From assembly GCF_042743185.1 (NCBI RefSeq), contig NZ_JBHYMS010000030.1:1-64000 (forward strand): 64,000 nt of DNA, in the 5' to 3' direction. Shown here in pieces: positions 7,818 to 16,929 of this stretch. The notes under the pieces are model-generated. The model was given only the letters and a program-made list of their open reading frames with translations. It made no database searches and was not told the DNA's origin. Position 1 is the stretch's first letter, and the number at the start of each line of letters is the position of its first letter. The position numbers and the translations under genes are program-made. Source of the DNA: Inquilinus sp042743185 (lineage in GTDB: Bacteria > Pseudomonadota > Alphaproteobacteria > DSM-16000 > Inquilinaceae).

Positions 7818-9059
7818 TCAGCAGCCGGTCAGGCGCGGCGTCCGTTCGACCTCCAGGGCGAAGAGCGGCCGAAGCCAGGTGCCGGCGACATTGCCGAAGA
7901 AGGCCGCGGCCAGCCATAGCCAGCCATGCAGGCTGCCCGACGCGATGCCGGAGAAATAGGCACCGATGTTGCAGCCATAGGCCAGCCGGGCGCCGTAGCC
8001 GAGCAGCAGCCCGCCGACCACCGCGGCGGCGACCTGCCGGCCCGGAATGCGCCACACCGGGGCGAAGCGCCCGGCCAGGCCGGCGGCCAGCAGCGCGCCG
8101 ACGACGATGCCGATGTCCATCACCGAAGTGACGTCGGACAGGACGCTGCCGTTCAGGGCCGCGGCGCTGGTCGGCTTCGACCAATAGGGCCAGCTGGCCG
8201 GGTCGAAGCCGACCAGCGCCGCCGTCTTGGAGCCCCAGAGGGCGAAGGCCGAGGTGATGCCCCAGGGCCGCCCGGCCAGGGCCAGGGTGACGAAGTTCAG
8301 CACCGCCAGGGCGACGCCGCCCCAGACCAGCGGCCAGGGACCACGCAGCAACCGCTGCAGTCCGCGCGTCGCCGGCGCCTCGGGCGCCACCAGGGCGCCG
8401 TGCACGCGGCGCTCGCGCAGCACGGTCAGGCCCGCGATCGCGGCGAAGACGGCGAGGTTCAGCAGCAGCGCCGGCCACAGCCCGAGGCTGGTCACCAGCG
8501 ACACGGCGGGCAGCGAGGGCTGCGCCGTCCACCAGTGCAGATGCGCCGCGCCGATCGCCGAGCCGGCGATGAAGAAGACCAGCGTCAGCACCATGCGGGT
8601 GGAGCCGCCGCCGACCGTGTACAGCGTGCCGGAGGCGCAGCCGCCGCCGAGCTGCATGCCGACGCCGAAGAGGAAGGCGCCGACCACCACCGAGACGCCG
8701 AGCGGCGAGACGTTGCCGCTGACCGGCTGGCCGAACAGAGTCCCGGCCGACAGCGCCGGGAAGAACAGCAGCACGGCGACGGCCAGCATCACCATCTGCG
8801 CCCGCAGGCCGGCGCCGCGGCCGTCGGCGATGAACACCCGCCAGGCCGAGGTGAAGCCGAAGGCGGCGTGATACAGCACCACGCCGAGCGCCGCGCCCAG
8901 GGCGTAGAGCGCCGCTTGGCGGGCGTCGATCACGGCGGAGAGCAGCAGCACGCCGGCGAGCAGCACCAGCCCGGCCAGGCCGGCGACGCGGAGGTTGATC
9001 GCCGGGGCAAGGCGCAGAGCGGCGGAATTCGGCCCGCCGGGAAGAGTGACCGTCGACAT
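7818..9059 (-). CDS. YeeE/YedE family membrane protein (thiosulfate/sulfur-compound transporter)
   Basis: A 413-aa polytopic membrane protein with about 9-11 hydrophobic segments. It has the conserved cysteine signatures of the YeeE/YedE (TsuA) family: GVGMQLGGGCASGTLYT in the first half and GARLAYGCNIGAYFSGI in the second. Known members import thiosulfate through a relay of these cysteines. It is longer than E. coli YeeE (352 aa) because of an extended loop in the middle. The ATG at 9057-9059 is chosen; upstream codons in the same frame are AT-rich and look like leader. It converges on the RTX gene with only 16 bp between stops. No TusA-like partner is adjacent. Confidence 0.85.
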   Translation of the reverse strand: MSTVTLPGGPNSAALRLAPAINLRVAGLAGLVLLAGVLLLSAVIDARQAALYALGAALGVVLYHAAFGFTSAWRVFIADGRGAGLRAQMVMLAVAVLLFFPALSAGTLFGQPVSGNVSPLGVSVVVGAFLFGVGMQLGGGCASGTLYTVGGGSTRMVLTLVFFIAGSAIGAAHLHWWTAQPSLPAVSLVTSLGLWPALLLNLAVFAAIAGLTVLRERRVHGALVAPEAPATRGLQRLLRGPWPLVWGGVALAVLNFVTLALAGRPWGITSAFALWGSKTAALVGFDPASWPYWSKPTSAAALNGSVLSDVTSVMDIGIVVGALLAAGLAGRFAPVWRIPGRQVAAAVVGGLLLGYGARLAYGCNIGAYFSGIASGSLHGWLWLAAAFFGNVAGTWLRPLFALEVERTPRLTGC

Positions 9060-9282
9060 CGCATGAATCCGGAAGCGGCCGCCGCGAAGGTGGCCCGATC
9101 CCGAACACATAATCCGTTGGTACAAAATGTCAATTCTATGAAAATTACACACTACAATCGATAAATCCTATGGCGGCACTCCGCGCCTTTGTCGACCGGT
9201 CGTGCGCAGGTGCCATTGCGAAGGATCGTCTTCCGCGCGAGATTGAGTCTCGCGATTTCAGACGACGATTTGGACGACGGTG

Positions 9283-9894
9283 ATGTTCTGCAGAAGCCTT
9301 TTCCTCGCTGCCCTGGTATTGACCGCAGTCGGCCAGGCTCATGCCGCCGCTCCCGAAGACTGCGCGAAGATCGCCGCCGATGCCGAGCGGCTGGCCTGCT
9401 ACGACCTGCAGTTCAAGGCCAGCGTTTCGCCCGTGCCACAAGCGCCCGAAAGCAAGTGGGTCGTGCAGGAGCAGGTCTCCAAGATCGATGATTCGAAGAA
9501 TGTATTCCTCCGCCTGACCTCGTCCGAGCCGATCACGGATCGCCTGGGGCAGCCGTCGGACCTTGTGCTCTGGATCGCCTGCCGCGAGCGCAAGACCAGT
9601 CTTTGGATCCATTTCGGCGGTCAATTCATGGCCGATCTGAATGGCGGCGGCGAGGTCACGTACCGGATCGACAAGGCTGCTGCCAAGACCAGATCGTTCG
9701 AGGAGTCGAACAGCAACGAGGCACTGGGCCTCTGGAACGGTATTCCGGCCATCGCCTTCATCAGGGAACTGTTCGGCGGAACCATGCTTCTGATCCATGC
9801 CACGCCGTTCAACGAGAACTCGGTCACTGCCGAGCTGCCGATCGCCGGTCTCGAAGAGGCGATCAAGCCGCTCCGGGAGGCCTGCCGCTGGTAG
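9283..9894 (+). CDS. Small secreted protein, TagO/VasI-like (type VI secretion-associated family)
   Basis: A 203-aa protein with a cleavable signal peptide (MFCRSLFLAALVLTAVGQAHA) and then CAKIAADAERLACYD, the N-terminal hallmark of the TagO/VasI family found near type VI secretion clusters. The rest (WVVQEQVSKIDDSKNVFL, LWIACRERKTSLWIHF, a late Cys in REACRW) also fits that family, which measures around 200 aa. No other type VI genes are visible in the window, so this is an orphan and its role is unknown. The ATG at 9283 is used; a GTG lies one codon earlier. Confidence 0.7.
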   Translation: MFCRSLFLAALVLTAVGQAHAAAPEDCAKIAADAERLACYDLQFKASVSPVPQAPESKWVVQEQVSKIDDSKNVFLRLTSSEPITDRLGQPSDLVLWIACRERKTSLWIHFGGQFMADLNGGGEVTYRIDKAAAKTRSFEESNSNEALGLWNGIPAIAFIRELFGGTMLLIHATPFNENSVTAELPIAGLEEAIKPLREACRW

Positions 9895-10192
9895 CGGATG
9901 CCGAAGCCCCGTCGACGACGTCGTCGCCAAGATCGACGGCATCGCCACCGATTGACTCGGACGACTCCGGATCCATGATCTTTCCATCCACTACACCATC
10001 GCTTCGGCCCGTGTCGGGGGGCGGGCGGGGTGGGATTATTGCGGCCGGGCCCACCACAAGCCGGGATCGAGGTCCGTCTTCGAACGATCCGGCCGAGATC
10101 GTGACCTCGCGACGCGGGTGAGCCGTCGTCGCTGGGAGATGCGTCCCGGATTGAGCATCTCCAACGCCGCGAGGTCCTTCAGGAGGACCGAC

Positions 10193-10621
10193 ATGGCCTA
10201 TCTCGATGTAAGCCCGATGATCGTCGCGCTGCGCACCTCCCCGGCCGAGTTCGACATCCGCCGCGGGTTGCTGCGCCACAAGCCCAGCGGCCACCGGGTG
10301 GTGTTCGACCCGCTGGGCGGCAGCGCCCGGATCGAGGCGAACTGCGACTGCGCCCTGCTGCGCATCTCGTACCAGCAGAGCCGCGAGCTGACCGAGGCAT
10401 ATCACGACTGGGAGGAAACCTACTGGCGCATCGTGCGGATCAACCGCGACTTCGCCTCGCATTTCGACCGCCGCTTCTGGCCGAGGCTGGCGACCCGTCT
10501 CGAGCGCATCCTGCAGATCGGTCTGACGGCGCTCGGCCGGCTCATTCCGGCGCGGCGATCGAGGTCCGGCGAGAGCACGGCCGCTCGTGACGCCGCCATG
10601 CCGCCGATGCCGGCGGAATGA
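10193..10621 (+). CDS. Conserved hypothetical protein, 142 aa
   Basis: Starts MAYLDVSPMIVALRTSPAEF at an ATG placed 6 nt after a perfect AGGAGG, so the start is well supported. It has one compact domain (to about residue 90) with GHRVVFDPLGG, a cysteine pair in ANCDCALL and DWEETYWRIVRINRDFASHF. The tail is basic and Pro/Ala-rich. No signal peptide and no recognised fold. Similar short proteins with the SPM(I/V)xALRT start seem to occur in other alphaproteobacteria, from memory only. The 298 bp before it hold no other gene. Confidence 0.7.
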   Translation: MAYLDVSPMIVALRTSPAEFDIRRGLLRHKPSGHRVVFDPLGGSARIEANCDCALLRISYQQSRELTEAYHDWEETYWRIVRINRDFASHFDRRFWPRLATRLERILQIGLTALGRLIPARRSRSGESTAARDAAMPPMPAE

Positions 10622-11315
10622 CAAGGTAAGCGGATCGCGACGGGGCGGGACCTTTCGGGGCGGGGCGATCGACCGCTTCGCCCCTTCGGCTCATGCATGT
10701 TTCACGCCGAGCGCCCGGTCGATGCCGTAAGTACTGATACCTTATAAATAAATATCAAATAAAATTTTAATGTAGAATACCCTCTCCCTCGGTTAACAAA
10801 TTATTCATTTCTGTGAGTATATATTCCTTGACTTGGATGCGTGTGTGTGATGAATTTCAAAAATTCCCAGTAACACAGGAAGGCGATCCAAGAATTTTCT
10901 TGAGAGACGAGAAAAATTGTCGCGAATTCGTCCGCCGGATTGTCGCTGGTCACGCGTCTGATCAGACCGGAGGCTCCAGTCGCCGTCTTCTGCCCGACAG
11001 CGCCGAGTCACAATCGATCACGACCTCAGTCGGGCCCGATGGCCAGCCCTTCCGGGAGTGCGGGCTCCCGCCGGCCGATCCCCATCATCTGCAGGTGAGG
11101 CTGTCGGCAGCGTACAGCGGCTGGCGTCCCTGATCGAGGCGCCGGGCCGAGCGCGAGGGGCCGGTCGTCGCAGAGATGCCGAAGGGCCTGCACGCAGGCC
11201 GCAGCCTTCCCGGCGAACGTCCCCGGCCGCTTGGTCGAAGGGCGCAGGGCAGAGCGGGCTTCGAGAGGAGTCCGCCTCGAAAATCAGAATCCGACCATAG
11301 GATGAGGAGAGAGAA
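10622..11315. other. 694-bp intergenic region, no gene seen
   Basis: The left part (about 10730-10935) is unusually AT-rich and probably holds the promoter of the VWA gene. The right part is GC-rich, with a short hairpin around 11053-11070 (CGGGAG/CTCCCG). Short frames on both strands lack ribosome sites and codon bias. A small RNA cannot be excluded. Confidence 0.5.
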
Positions 11316-12584
11316 ATGCCCGACCTGAAGAAAGTCGATCTGGTGGTGCTGATCGACACCAGCGCCTCGATGAAGGACGAGGCCGAAGCGCTGAGCAAAG
11401 GCATGGTCACGGCGATCGAGGACGCCAAGAAGGCCTGCCCGTCCGATCTGCGGGTGCAGTTCCTCGGCATCGAGGGCACCTTCGCCAGCACCGACTTCAC
11501 CAAGACCGCCCGGCAGTACCTGACCGGCATCGGCGTCGACGCCGGCCAGCTGGCGGCGCGGGCGCATGGCGGGGCGAAGGATTCCAGCGCCCAGGAGCAG
11601 ATCGCCCAGACGGTGGTCGATCTCAGCCGGCATTTCGACTGGCGGGCCGGGACCGAGCGCGCCCTGTTCGTGCTCGGCGACGAAAGCCTGGACGGCGGCG
11701 GCCTGACCGTTGGCCCGAAAGCTATCAAGGCCAATAACCAAGCCATCGAGGCGGCCATCGCCGGCAAGGTCAAGGTCCATGCCTATCAGACCACGCTGCC
11801 GGCCCAGCCGACCCCGGAGCAGGAGGAGGCGCTGACCGAGGAGTACAAGCGCCTCGCCCTCAGGACCGGCGGCGAATACTACATCCACACCCAGGGCCTG
11901 GCCGATTTCCGCAAGGTGCTGCAGGACGCCATCTGCGCCAGCCAGGTGCCGGTGGGCGGCAGCGTCGACGACAAGAAAGACGAAGCCAATACGCTGAAGT
12001 ATGGCGACAGAGTCCACCTCCTCAACGGCTATGCCGATTGGAATGGTGGCTATCTCGATACCTATGACTATTCCCGGGAGGCCGGCGCCAAGCACGGGGT
12101 CATAACCTCCGGCTCGCCGACACGGGATAGCGGCAGCGGCACCTGGGTCATCGAATCCGTGACCGGAAAGGCAAATGGCACCGAGGTCCTCAGCGGCGAG
12201 GCCATAAGGCTGCTCAACGCGTATGGGAACAACGGCGGCTATCTCGATACGAACGGGCATGCCGCCGCACCCGAGCTCTACAACGTCTCTACGGCGGACA
12301 AGACGAGCCGCAGCGCCGACAAGACTGGCCACAAGACTCTGGATTGGGTCGTGCTTTCCGGCGCCGCCGGATCCCCGGTAAAGTTCGGAGATCCGATCAA
12401 CCTCCGCAATGAATACAACAACTCCCAGGGCGGCTTCCTGGACACCTGCAATGTCTTCCAGGGACAGACCACCAGAGCGTTCGGGCCTGGAGGCAATACA
12501 AAATACGCCGTATACACTCACCCATCCTCGGACAGAGCCGGTCAGGGCACGGGAAGCTGGAAGTTCCTGCGATCGACGGTATAG
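11316..12584 (+). CDS. VWA-domain protein with three C-terminal trefoil-like repeats
   Basis: A 422-aa protein. Residues 1-210 form a von Willebrand factor A domain with an intact metal site (DTSAS at 14-18) and the hydrophobic strand VDLVVLIDT. A charged linker (about 212-226) leads to three repeats of about 60 residues, starting near 228, 293 and 356. Each contains the pattern GDxxxLxNxY, then GG(Y/F)LDT, then a GS(G)xW-like strand: YADWNGGYLDT, YGNNGGYLDTNG, YNNSQGGFLDTCN. Three such units suggest a beta-trefoil (lectin or fascin-like). No signal peptide is seen. Start ATG 11316 follows GAGGAGAGAG. The function is unknown; adhesion or ligand binding is inference. It ends before the assembly gap. 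Confidence 0.85.
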   Translation: MPDLKKVDLVVLIDTSASMKDEAEALSKGMVTAIEDAKKACPSDLRVQFLGIEGTFASTDFTKTARQYLTGIGVDAGQLAARAHGGAKDSSAQEQIAQTVVDLSRHFDWRAGTERALFVLGDESLDGGGLTVGPKAIKANNQAIEAAIAGKVKVHAYQTTLPAQPTPEQEEALTEEYKRLALRTGGEYYIHTQGLADFRKVLQDAICASQVPVGGSVDDKKDEANTLKYGDRVHLLNGYADWNGGYLDTYDYSREAGAKHGVITSGSPTRDSGSGTWVIESVTGKANGTEVLSGEAIRLLNAYGNNGGYLDTNGHAAAPELYNVSTADKTSRSADKTGHKTLDWVVLSGAAGSPVKFGDPINLRNEYNNSQGGFLDTCNVFQGQTTRAFGPGGNTKYAVYTHPSSDRAGQGTGSWKFLRSTV

Positions 12585-12728
12585 GAATGATGAGAGACGC
12601 AGGCAACTTCGGATAGATCAAAGATACGCGATGGGCGGGCGCCCCCGAAGCGCCGTGGGGTTACAGTTGTAACAACCCCCGGAGACCAACCCCCAGCTAA
12701 ACACATGGTAAACAAAGATGCATATACC

Positions 12729-12823
12729 NNNNNNNNNNCCCCACCCGCCGACCCCCCCCCCCCCCACCCGCCCCGCCCCCGCCCCGCCCCCGCCCCCCCC
12801 CCCGCCCCCCCCCCACGCCCGGA
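12729..12823. other. Assembly gap (10 N) and poly-C low-quality tract
   Basis: Ten Ns at 12729-12738 are followed by about 85 bases that are almost entirely C with scattered G and A. The tract ends just after the putA stop. This looks like a scaffold join plus collapsed or error-prone sequence, not biology. Adjacency of the VWA gene and putA is therefore not proven. Confidence 0.9.
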
Positions 12824-15800
12824 TCACCCGATTGTCATCAGGCTGGCATTGCCGCCGGCCGCGGCGGTGTTGTTGCTGACCGACCGCTCCAGCAGCAGCC
12901 ATTCCAGGGCGTAGAAGGCACGGCCCCCAGCAAGGTCGTCGCGGGTCGCGCCCTGGACCGGCACCAGCGGGCCCGGCCGGGCGGCGACCGCCTGGTTCAC
13001 CGCGTGCAGGGCGTCGCCGTCGCCCTCGAACAGCACCGCATCGGCCGGCGCCGAGGCCCAGTCGTCGGCGCGGGACAGGAGCGGCTTCAGCGACGCCGGC
13101 ACGGCGCCGAGCAGGGCGTCGGCGACCTCTGCCGGGGCCGACAGCACGGCCTTGTTGCCGGTGGCCAGCGCCGCGCCGATCTGCAGCGCCGCGCCCGTCG
13201 CGGTCTGGGCGAGGCACAGCACCGCCCCACGCGGCTCCAGGCTGTAGCTGTTCTTCTCGCCGACCGGGCCGGGCAGCTCGAGCGTGACGCCGAGCGGGCT
13301 GCGCGCCTCATAGCCGGCGACACGGTCGGCCTCCGCCGTCCGCCCGGCCTTGCGCAGGGCCGCCGTCCAGTCGCGCAGCGGCTGGAAGCGTTTGTCGCCC
13401 GCGGCGCCATCGGCCGGCACCGGCCCGGCTTCGGGCCGGACCGAGAGCAGCCGGTACAGGTACAGCGGACCGCCCGCCTTCGGCCCGGTGCCGGACAGGC
13501 CGTGGCCGCCGAAGGGCTGCACCCCGACCACCGCGCCGATCAGGTTGCGGTTGACGTAGACGTTGCCGGCGGCGGCGCGGTGCGAGACCCGGGCGATGGT
13601 CTCGTCGATCCGGGTGTGGACGCCGAAGGTCAGTCCGTAGCCGGTGGCGTTGATCGCCTCCAGCAGCCGGTCGAGCTGGCTGCGGCGCCAGCGCAGCACA
13701 TGCAGCACCGGCCCGAACACCTCGCGCTTCAGCTCGGCGATGTCGTCGATCTCGATCAGCGTCGGCGGCACGAAGGTGCCGTGCTTCGCCGCCTCCGGCA
13801 GCGGCAGGGCCTGGGTCTTGCGGCCCTTGGCCTGCATCGCCTCGATGTGCTTGGCGATGGTCGCCCGCGCCTCGTCGGTGATCACCGGGCCGACATCGAC
13901 GGCGAGGCGGTCGGGGTTGCCGATCGCCAGCTCCGCCATCGCGCCCTTCAGCATGGTCAGGACGCGGTCGGCCACATCCTCCTGGATGCACAGGACGCGC
14001 AGCGCCGAGCAGCGCTGGCCGGCGCTGTCGAAGGCCGAGGTCAGCACGTCGCCCACCACCTGCTCCGGCAGCGCCGACGAGTCGACGATCAGCGCATTCT
14101 GGCCGCCGGTCTCGGCGATCAGCGGGATCGGCCGGCCCTCCGGATCGAGGCGGTCAGCCAGCACCTTCTGGATGATCTTGGCGACCTCGGTCGAGCCGGT
14201 GAACATCACGCCGCGGGTGCGGGGATCGGCGACGAGCCGCGCCCCGACCTCGCCCGCGCCCGGCACCAGCTGCACCGCCCCGGCCGGCACCCCGGCCTCG
14301 CGCAGCAGGCGCACGGCGGCGGCGGCGATCAGCGGCGTCTCCTCGGCCGGCTTGGCCAGCACGGCGTTGCCGGCGGCCAGCGCCGCCGCCACCTGGCCGG
14401 TGAAGATCGCCAGCGGGAAGTTCCACGGGCTGATGCAGACCACGGGGCCGAGCGGCCGGTGGGTGTCGTTGGAGAAGCCGTCGCGCACCTGGGCCGCGTA
14501 GTAGCGCAGGAAGTCGACCGCCTCGCGCACCTCGCCGATCGCGTTCGGCAGGGTCTTGCCGGCCTCGCGGATGATGGTGCCGAGCAGCGCCGGCATCCGC
14601 GCCTCCATCAGGTCGGCGGCGCGCAGCAGGCAGGCGGCGCGGTCGGCCGGCGGCGTGGCCTGCCAGATCGGCGCCGCCGCGGCGGCCTGGGCCATCGACT
14701 CGTCGACCTGTTCGGCCGAGGCCTCGACGACGCTGCCGACCACGTCGCGGCGGTCGGCCGGGTTACGCACGTCCCGCGCGGGCCCGTCGCGGTCGCCGTC
14801 GCCCAGCATCGGCACGGCGCGGACCACCGCATCGACCCCGGACAGGAGCGCGGCGGAAAGCGAGGCCAGGCGCTGCTCGTTCGACAGGTCGATGCCGGAT
14901 GAGTTGTCGCGGCTGCCGCCGAACAGGCCGCGCGGCTGGGCGATCTTGGCGTGGGGCGCGCCGAGCGGCTGGACCTTGCGCGCCGCCTCGACCGGGTCGG
15001 CGATCAGCTCGTCGATCGAGACGTCCGGGTCGCCGATGCGGTTGACGAAGGAGGTGTTGGCGCCGTTCTCCAGCAGGCGGCGGACCAGATAGGCCAGCAG
15101 CGTCTCATGGGTGCCGACGGGTGCGTAGATCCGGCACGGCCGGTCCAGCTTGTCGCGGCCGACCACCTCCTCGTACAGCCCTTCGCCCATGCCGTGCAGG
15201 CACTGGAACTCGTACTGGCCGCGATAGTAGTTCTCGCCGGCCATCTTGTAGATGGTCGCCAGGGTCTGGGCGTTGTGGGTGGCGAATTGCGGGAACACGG
15301 CGTCCGGCGCGGCCAGCAGCTTGCGGGCGCAGGCCAGGTAGGAGACGTCGGTATAGATCTTGCGGGTGTAGACCGGGAAGCCTTCGAGGCCGTCGACCTG
15401 GGCGCGCTTGATCTCGCTGTCCCAATAGGCGCCCTTGACGAGGCGCACCATCAGCCGGTGGCCGCTGCGCCGGGCCAGGTCGACGATCCAGTCGATCACG
15501 AAGGGGCAGCGCTTCTGATAGGCCTGGACGACGAAGCCGATGCCGTTCCAGCCGGACAGCGCCGGGTCGAAGCACAGCGCCTCCAGGAGGTCGAGCGACA
15601 GCTCCAGCCGGTCGGCCTCCTCGGCGTCGATGTTGAGGCCGATGTCGTAGCTGCGGGCCAGCACCGCCAGCGCGGTCAGCCGCGGCAGCAGCTCGCCCTT
15701 CACCCGGTCGGCCTGGGCCCGGGAATAGCGCGGATGCAGGGCCGACAGCTTGATCGAGATGCCCGGCCCCTCATAGATGCCGCGCCGCTCCCCCGCCTTG

Positions 15801-16711
15801 CCGATGGCGTGGATCGCCTGCTCGTAGTCGCGGTAGTAGCGGTCGGCGTCGGCCCCGGTCGTGGCCGCCTCGCCGAGCATGTCGTAGGAGTAACGGAAGC
15901 CGCGCGCCTCCAGCTTGCGGCCGTTGGCCAGCGCCTCGGAGATGGTCTGGCCGGAGACGAACTGCTCGCCCATCATCCGCATGGCGATGTCGACGCCCTT
16001 GCGGATCAGCGGCTCGCCGCCGCGGCCGATCAGCCGGGTCAGGGCGGCGGACAGGCCGGCCTCGCTGCTGGTGGTCACCAGCTTGCCGGTCACCACCAGG
16101 CCCCAGGCGGCGGCGTTGACGAACATCGACGGGCTCTGGCCGACATGGGACTGCCAGTCGCCGGAGGAGATCTTGTCGCGGATCAGCGCGTCGCGGGTGG
16201 CGCGGTCGGGGATGCGCAGCAGCGCCTCGGCCAGGCACATCAGGGCCACGCCCTCATGGCTCGACAGCGAGAATTCCTGGATCAGTCCCTCGACCCCGCC
16301 GCCGACGCCCTTGGCGCGCAGCGCCTCGACCAGGCCGCGCGCGATACCGCGGGCGCCGTCGGTCACCGGCTTCGGCAGGGCGGCGCCGGCCAGGATGAAG
16401 GGCAGGCACTCCTCCTCCGGCCGGCGATAGGCGGCGGTGATCTTGGCGCGCAGCACCGTCTGCGGCTGCACCGACTGGGCGAAGTCCAGGAAGGGCTGCG
16501 GTCCGGACTCCTCCGTCGGGCCGTCGGCCGGGTCGACGCCGTCGCCCTCGTCGACGCCGCCGAAGCTCTCGCCGCGCTCGACCCGGTCGAGCATCGCCAG
16601 CATCGCCTGCTTGACCAGCCAATGCGGGGTGCGGCCTTGCTTCTCCGCCGCCGCCTTCAGCCGCGCCCGCAGCTCGTCATCGATCTTCACGCCGAACGTC
16701 GTGCTGCCCAT
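12824..16711 (-). CDS. putA: Trifunctional PutA: proline dehydrogenase, pyrroline-5-carboxylate dehydrogenase and DNA-binding repressor
   Basis: Oxidises proline to glutamate at the membrane and represses its own operon when proline is scarce. The 1295-aa product starts MGSTTFGVKIDDELR. Residues 1-50 form a ribbon-helix-helix domain (GRTPHWLVKQAML, as in E. coli PutA). Then come the proline dehydrogenase barrel (about 170-480) and the aldehyde dehydrogenase domain (about 570-1040), with Glu in ETGGQN near 866 and catalytic Cys in GQRCSALR near 900. A C-terminal domain ends GGNASLMTIG. The length is close to the E. coli protein (1320). The ATG at 16709-16711 is chosen by homology to the DNA-binding domain. 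The 3' end is intact despite the poly-C tract just downstream. No putP is adjacent. Confidence 0.96.
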   Translation of the reverse strand: MGSTTFGVKIDDELRARLKAAAEKQGRTPHWLVKQAMLAMLDRVERGESFGGVDEGDGVDPADGPTEESGPQPFLDFAQSVQPQTVLRAKITAAYRRPEEECLPFILAGAALPKPVTDGARGIARGLVEALRAKGVGGGVEGLIQEFSLSSHEGVALMCLAEALLRIPDRATRDALIRDKISSGDWQSHVGQSPSMFVNAAAWGLVVTGKLVTTSSEAGLSAALTRLIGRGGEPLIRKGVDIAMRMMGEQFVSGQTISEALANGRKLEARGFRYSYDMLGEAATTGADADRYYRDYEQAIHAIGKAGERRGIYEGPGISIKLSALHPRYSRAQADRVKGELLPRLTALAVLARSYDIGLNIDAEEADRLELSLDLLEALCFDPALSGWNGIGFVVQAYQKRCPFVIDWIVDLARRSGHRLMVRLVKGAYWDSEIKRAQVDGLEGFPVYTRKIYTDVSYLACARKLLAAPDAVFPQFATHNAQTLATIYKMAGENYYRGQYEFQCLHGMGEGLYEEVVGRDKLDRPCRIYAPVGTHETLLAYLVRRLLENGANTSFVNRIGDPDVSIDELIADPVEAARKVQPLGAPHAKIAQPRGLFGGSRDNSSGIDLSNEQRLASLSAALLSGVDAVVRAVPMLGDGDRDGPARDVRNPADRRDVVGSVVEASAEQVDESMAQAAAAAPIWQATPPADRAACLLRAADLMEARMPALLGTIIREAGKTLPNAIGEVREAVDFLRYYAAQVRDGFSNDTHRPLGPVVCISPWNFPLAIFTGQVAAALAAGNAVLAKPAEETPLIAAAAVRLLREAGVPAGAVQLVPGAGEVGARLVADPRTRGVMFTGSTEVAKIIQKVLADRLDPEGRPIPLIAETGGQNALIVDSSALPEQVVGDVLTSAFDSAGQRCSALRVLCIQEDVADRVLTMLKGAMAELAIGNPDRLAVDVGPVITDEARATIAKHIEAMQAKGRKTQALPLPEAAKHGTFVPPTLIEIDDIAELKREVFGPVLHVLRWRRSQLDRLLEAINATGYGLTFGVHTRIDETIARVSHRAAAGNVYVNRNLIGAVVGVQPFGGHGLSGTGPKAGGPLYLYRLLSVRPEAGPVPADGAAGDKRFQPLRDWTAALRKAGRTAEADRVAGYEARSPLGVTLELPGPVGEKNSYSLEPRGAVLCLAQTATGAALQIGAALATGNKAVLSAPAEVADALLGAVPASLKPLLSRADDWASAPADAVLFEGDGDALHAVNQAVAARPGPLVPVQGATRDDLAGGRAFYALEWLLLERSVSNNTAAAGGNASLMTIG

Positions 16712-16813
16712 GGCCCTGCCCCGCGGGTTTGTTGTGCGGGAGTAGTAGCACCGGAGGGGCGGGAGGTGCAACCTCGGCTAAATGGAGGTTGCACCGTCCG
16801 ATATTTATTGTCA

Positions 16814-16900
16814 TGCCCGGGCTTGACCCGGGCATCCAGAGATGTCGAAGCCGCTCTGGGTGGCCCCTGTCATTGCCGGGTCAAGCCCGGCAATGACAGG
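16814..16900. repeat. Paired palindromic repeat (alphaproteobacterial type)
   Basis: Two related hairpins in the gap between putA and the hydrolase gene. The first is GCCCGGG-CTTGA-CCCGGGC (16815-16833). The second is a perfect 15-bp stem at 16866-16900 (CCTGTCATTGCCGGG, loop TCAAG). Both contain the TGTCATxxCCGGG / GGGTCAAGCCCGG words seen in dispersed intergenic repeats of many alphaproteobacteria. No T-run follows, but the stem could help end transcription of the ABC operon. Confidence 0.75.
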
Positions 16901-16929
16901 GAAACAATGGGCTCAACGCGGCTACGGCC

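Noticed and set aside
9283..9894. Evidence for a type VI secretion cluster
   Set aside because: Only one TagO-like gene is present, with no tss genes within the window.
12739..12823. Poly-C tract as a phase-variable repeat
   Set aside because: It lies directly after an N gap and outside any gene start, so an assembly artefact is far more likely.
16814..16900. CRISPR-like repeat pair
   Set aside because: Only two unequal palindromes, with no regular spacers and no cas genes; they match the common alphaproteobacterial intergenic palindromes.
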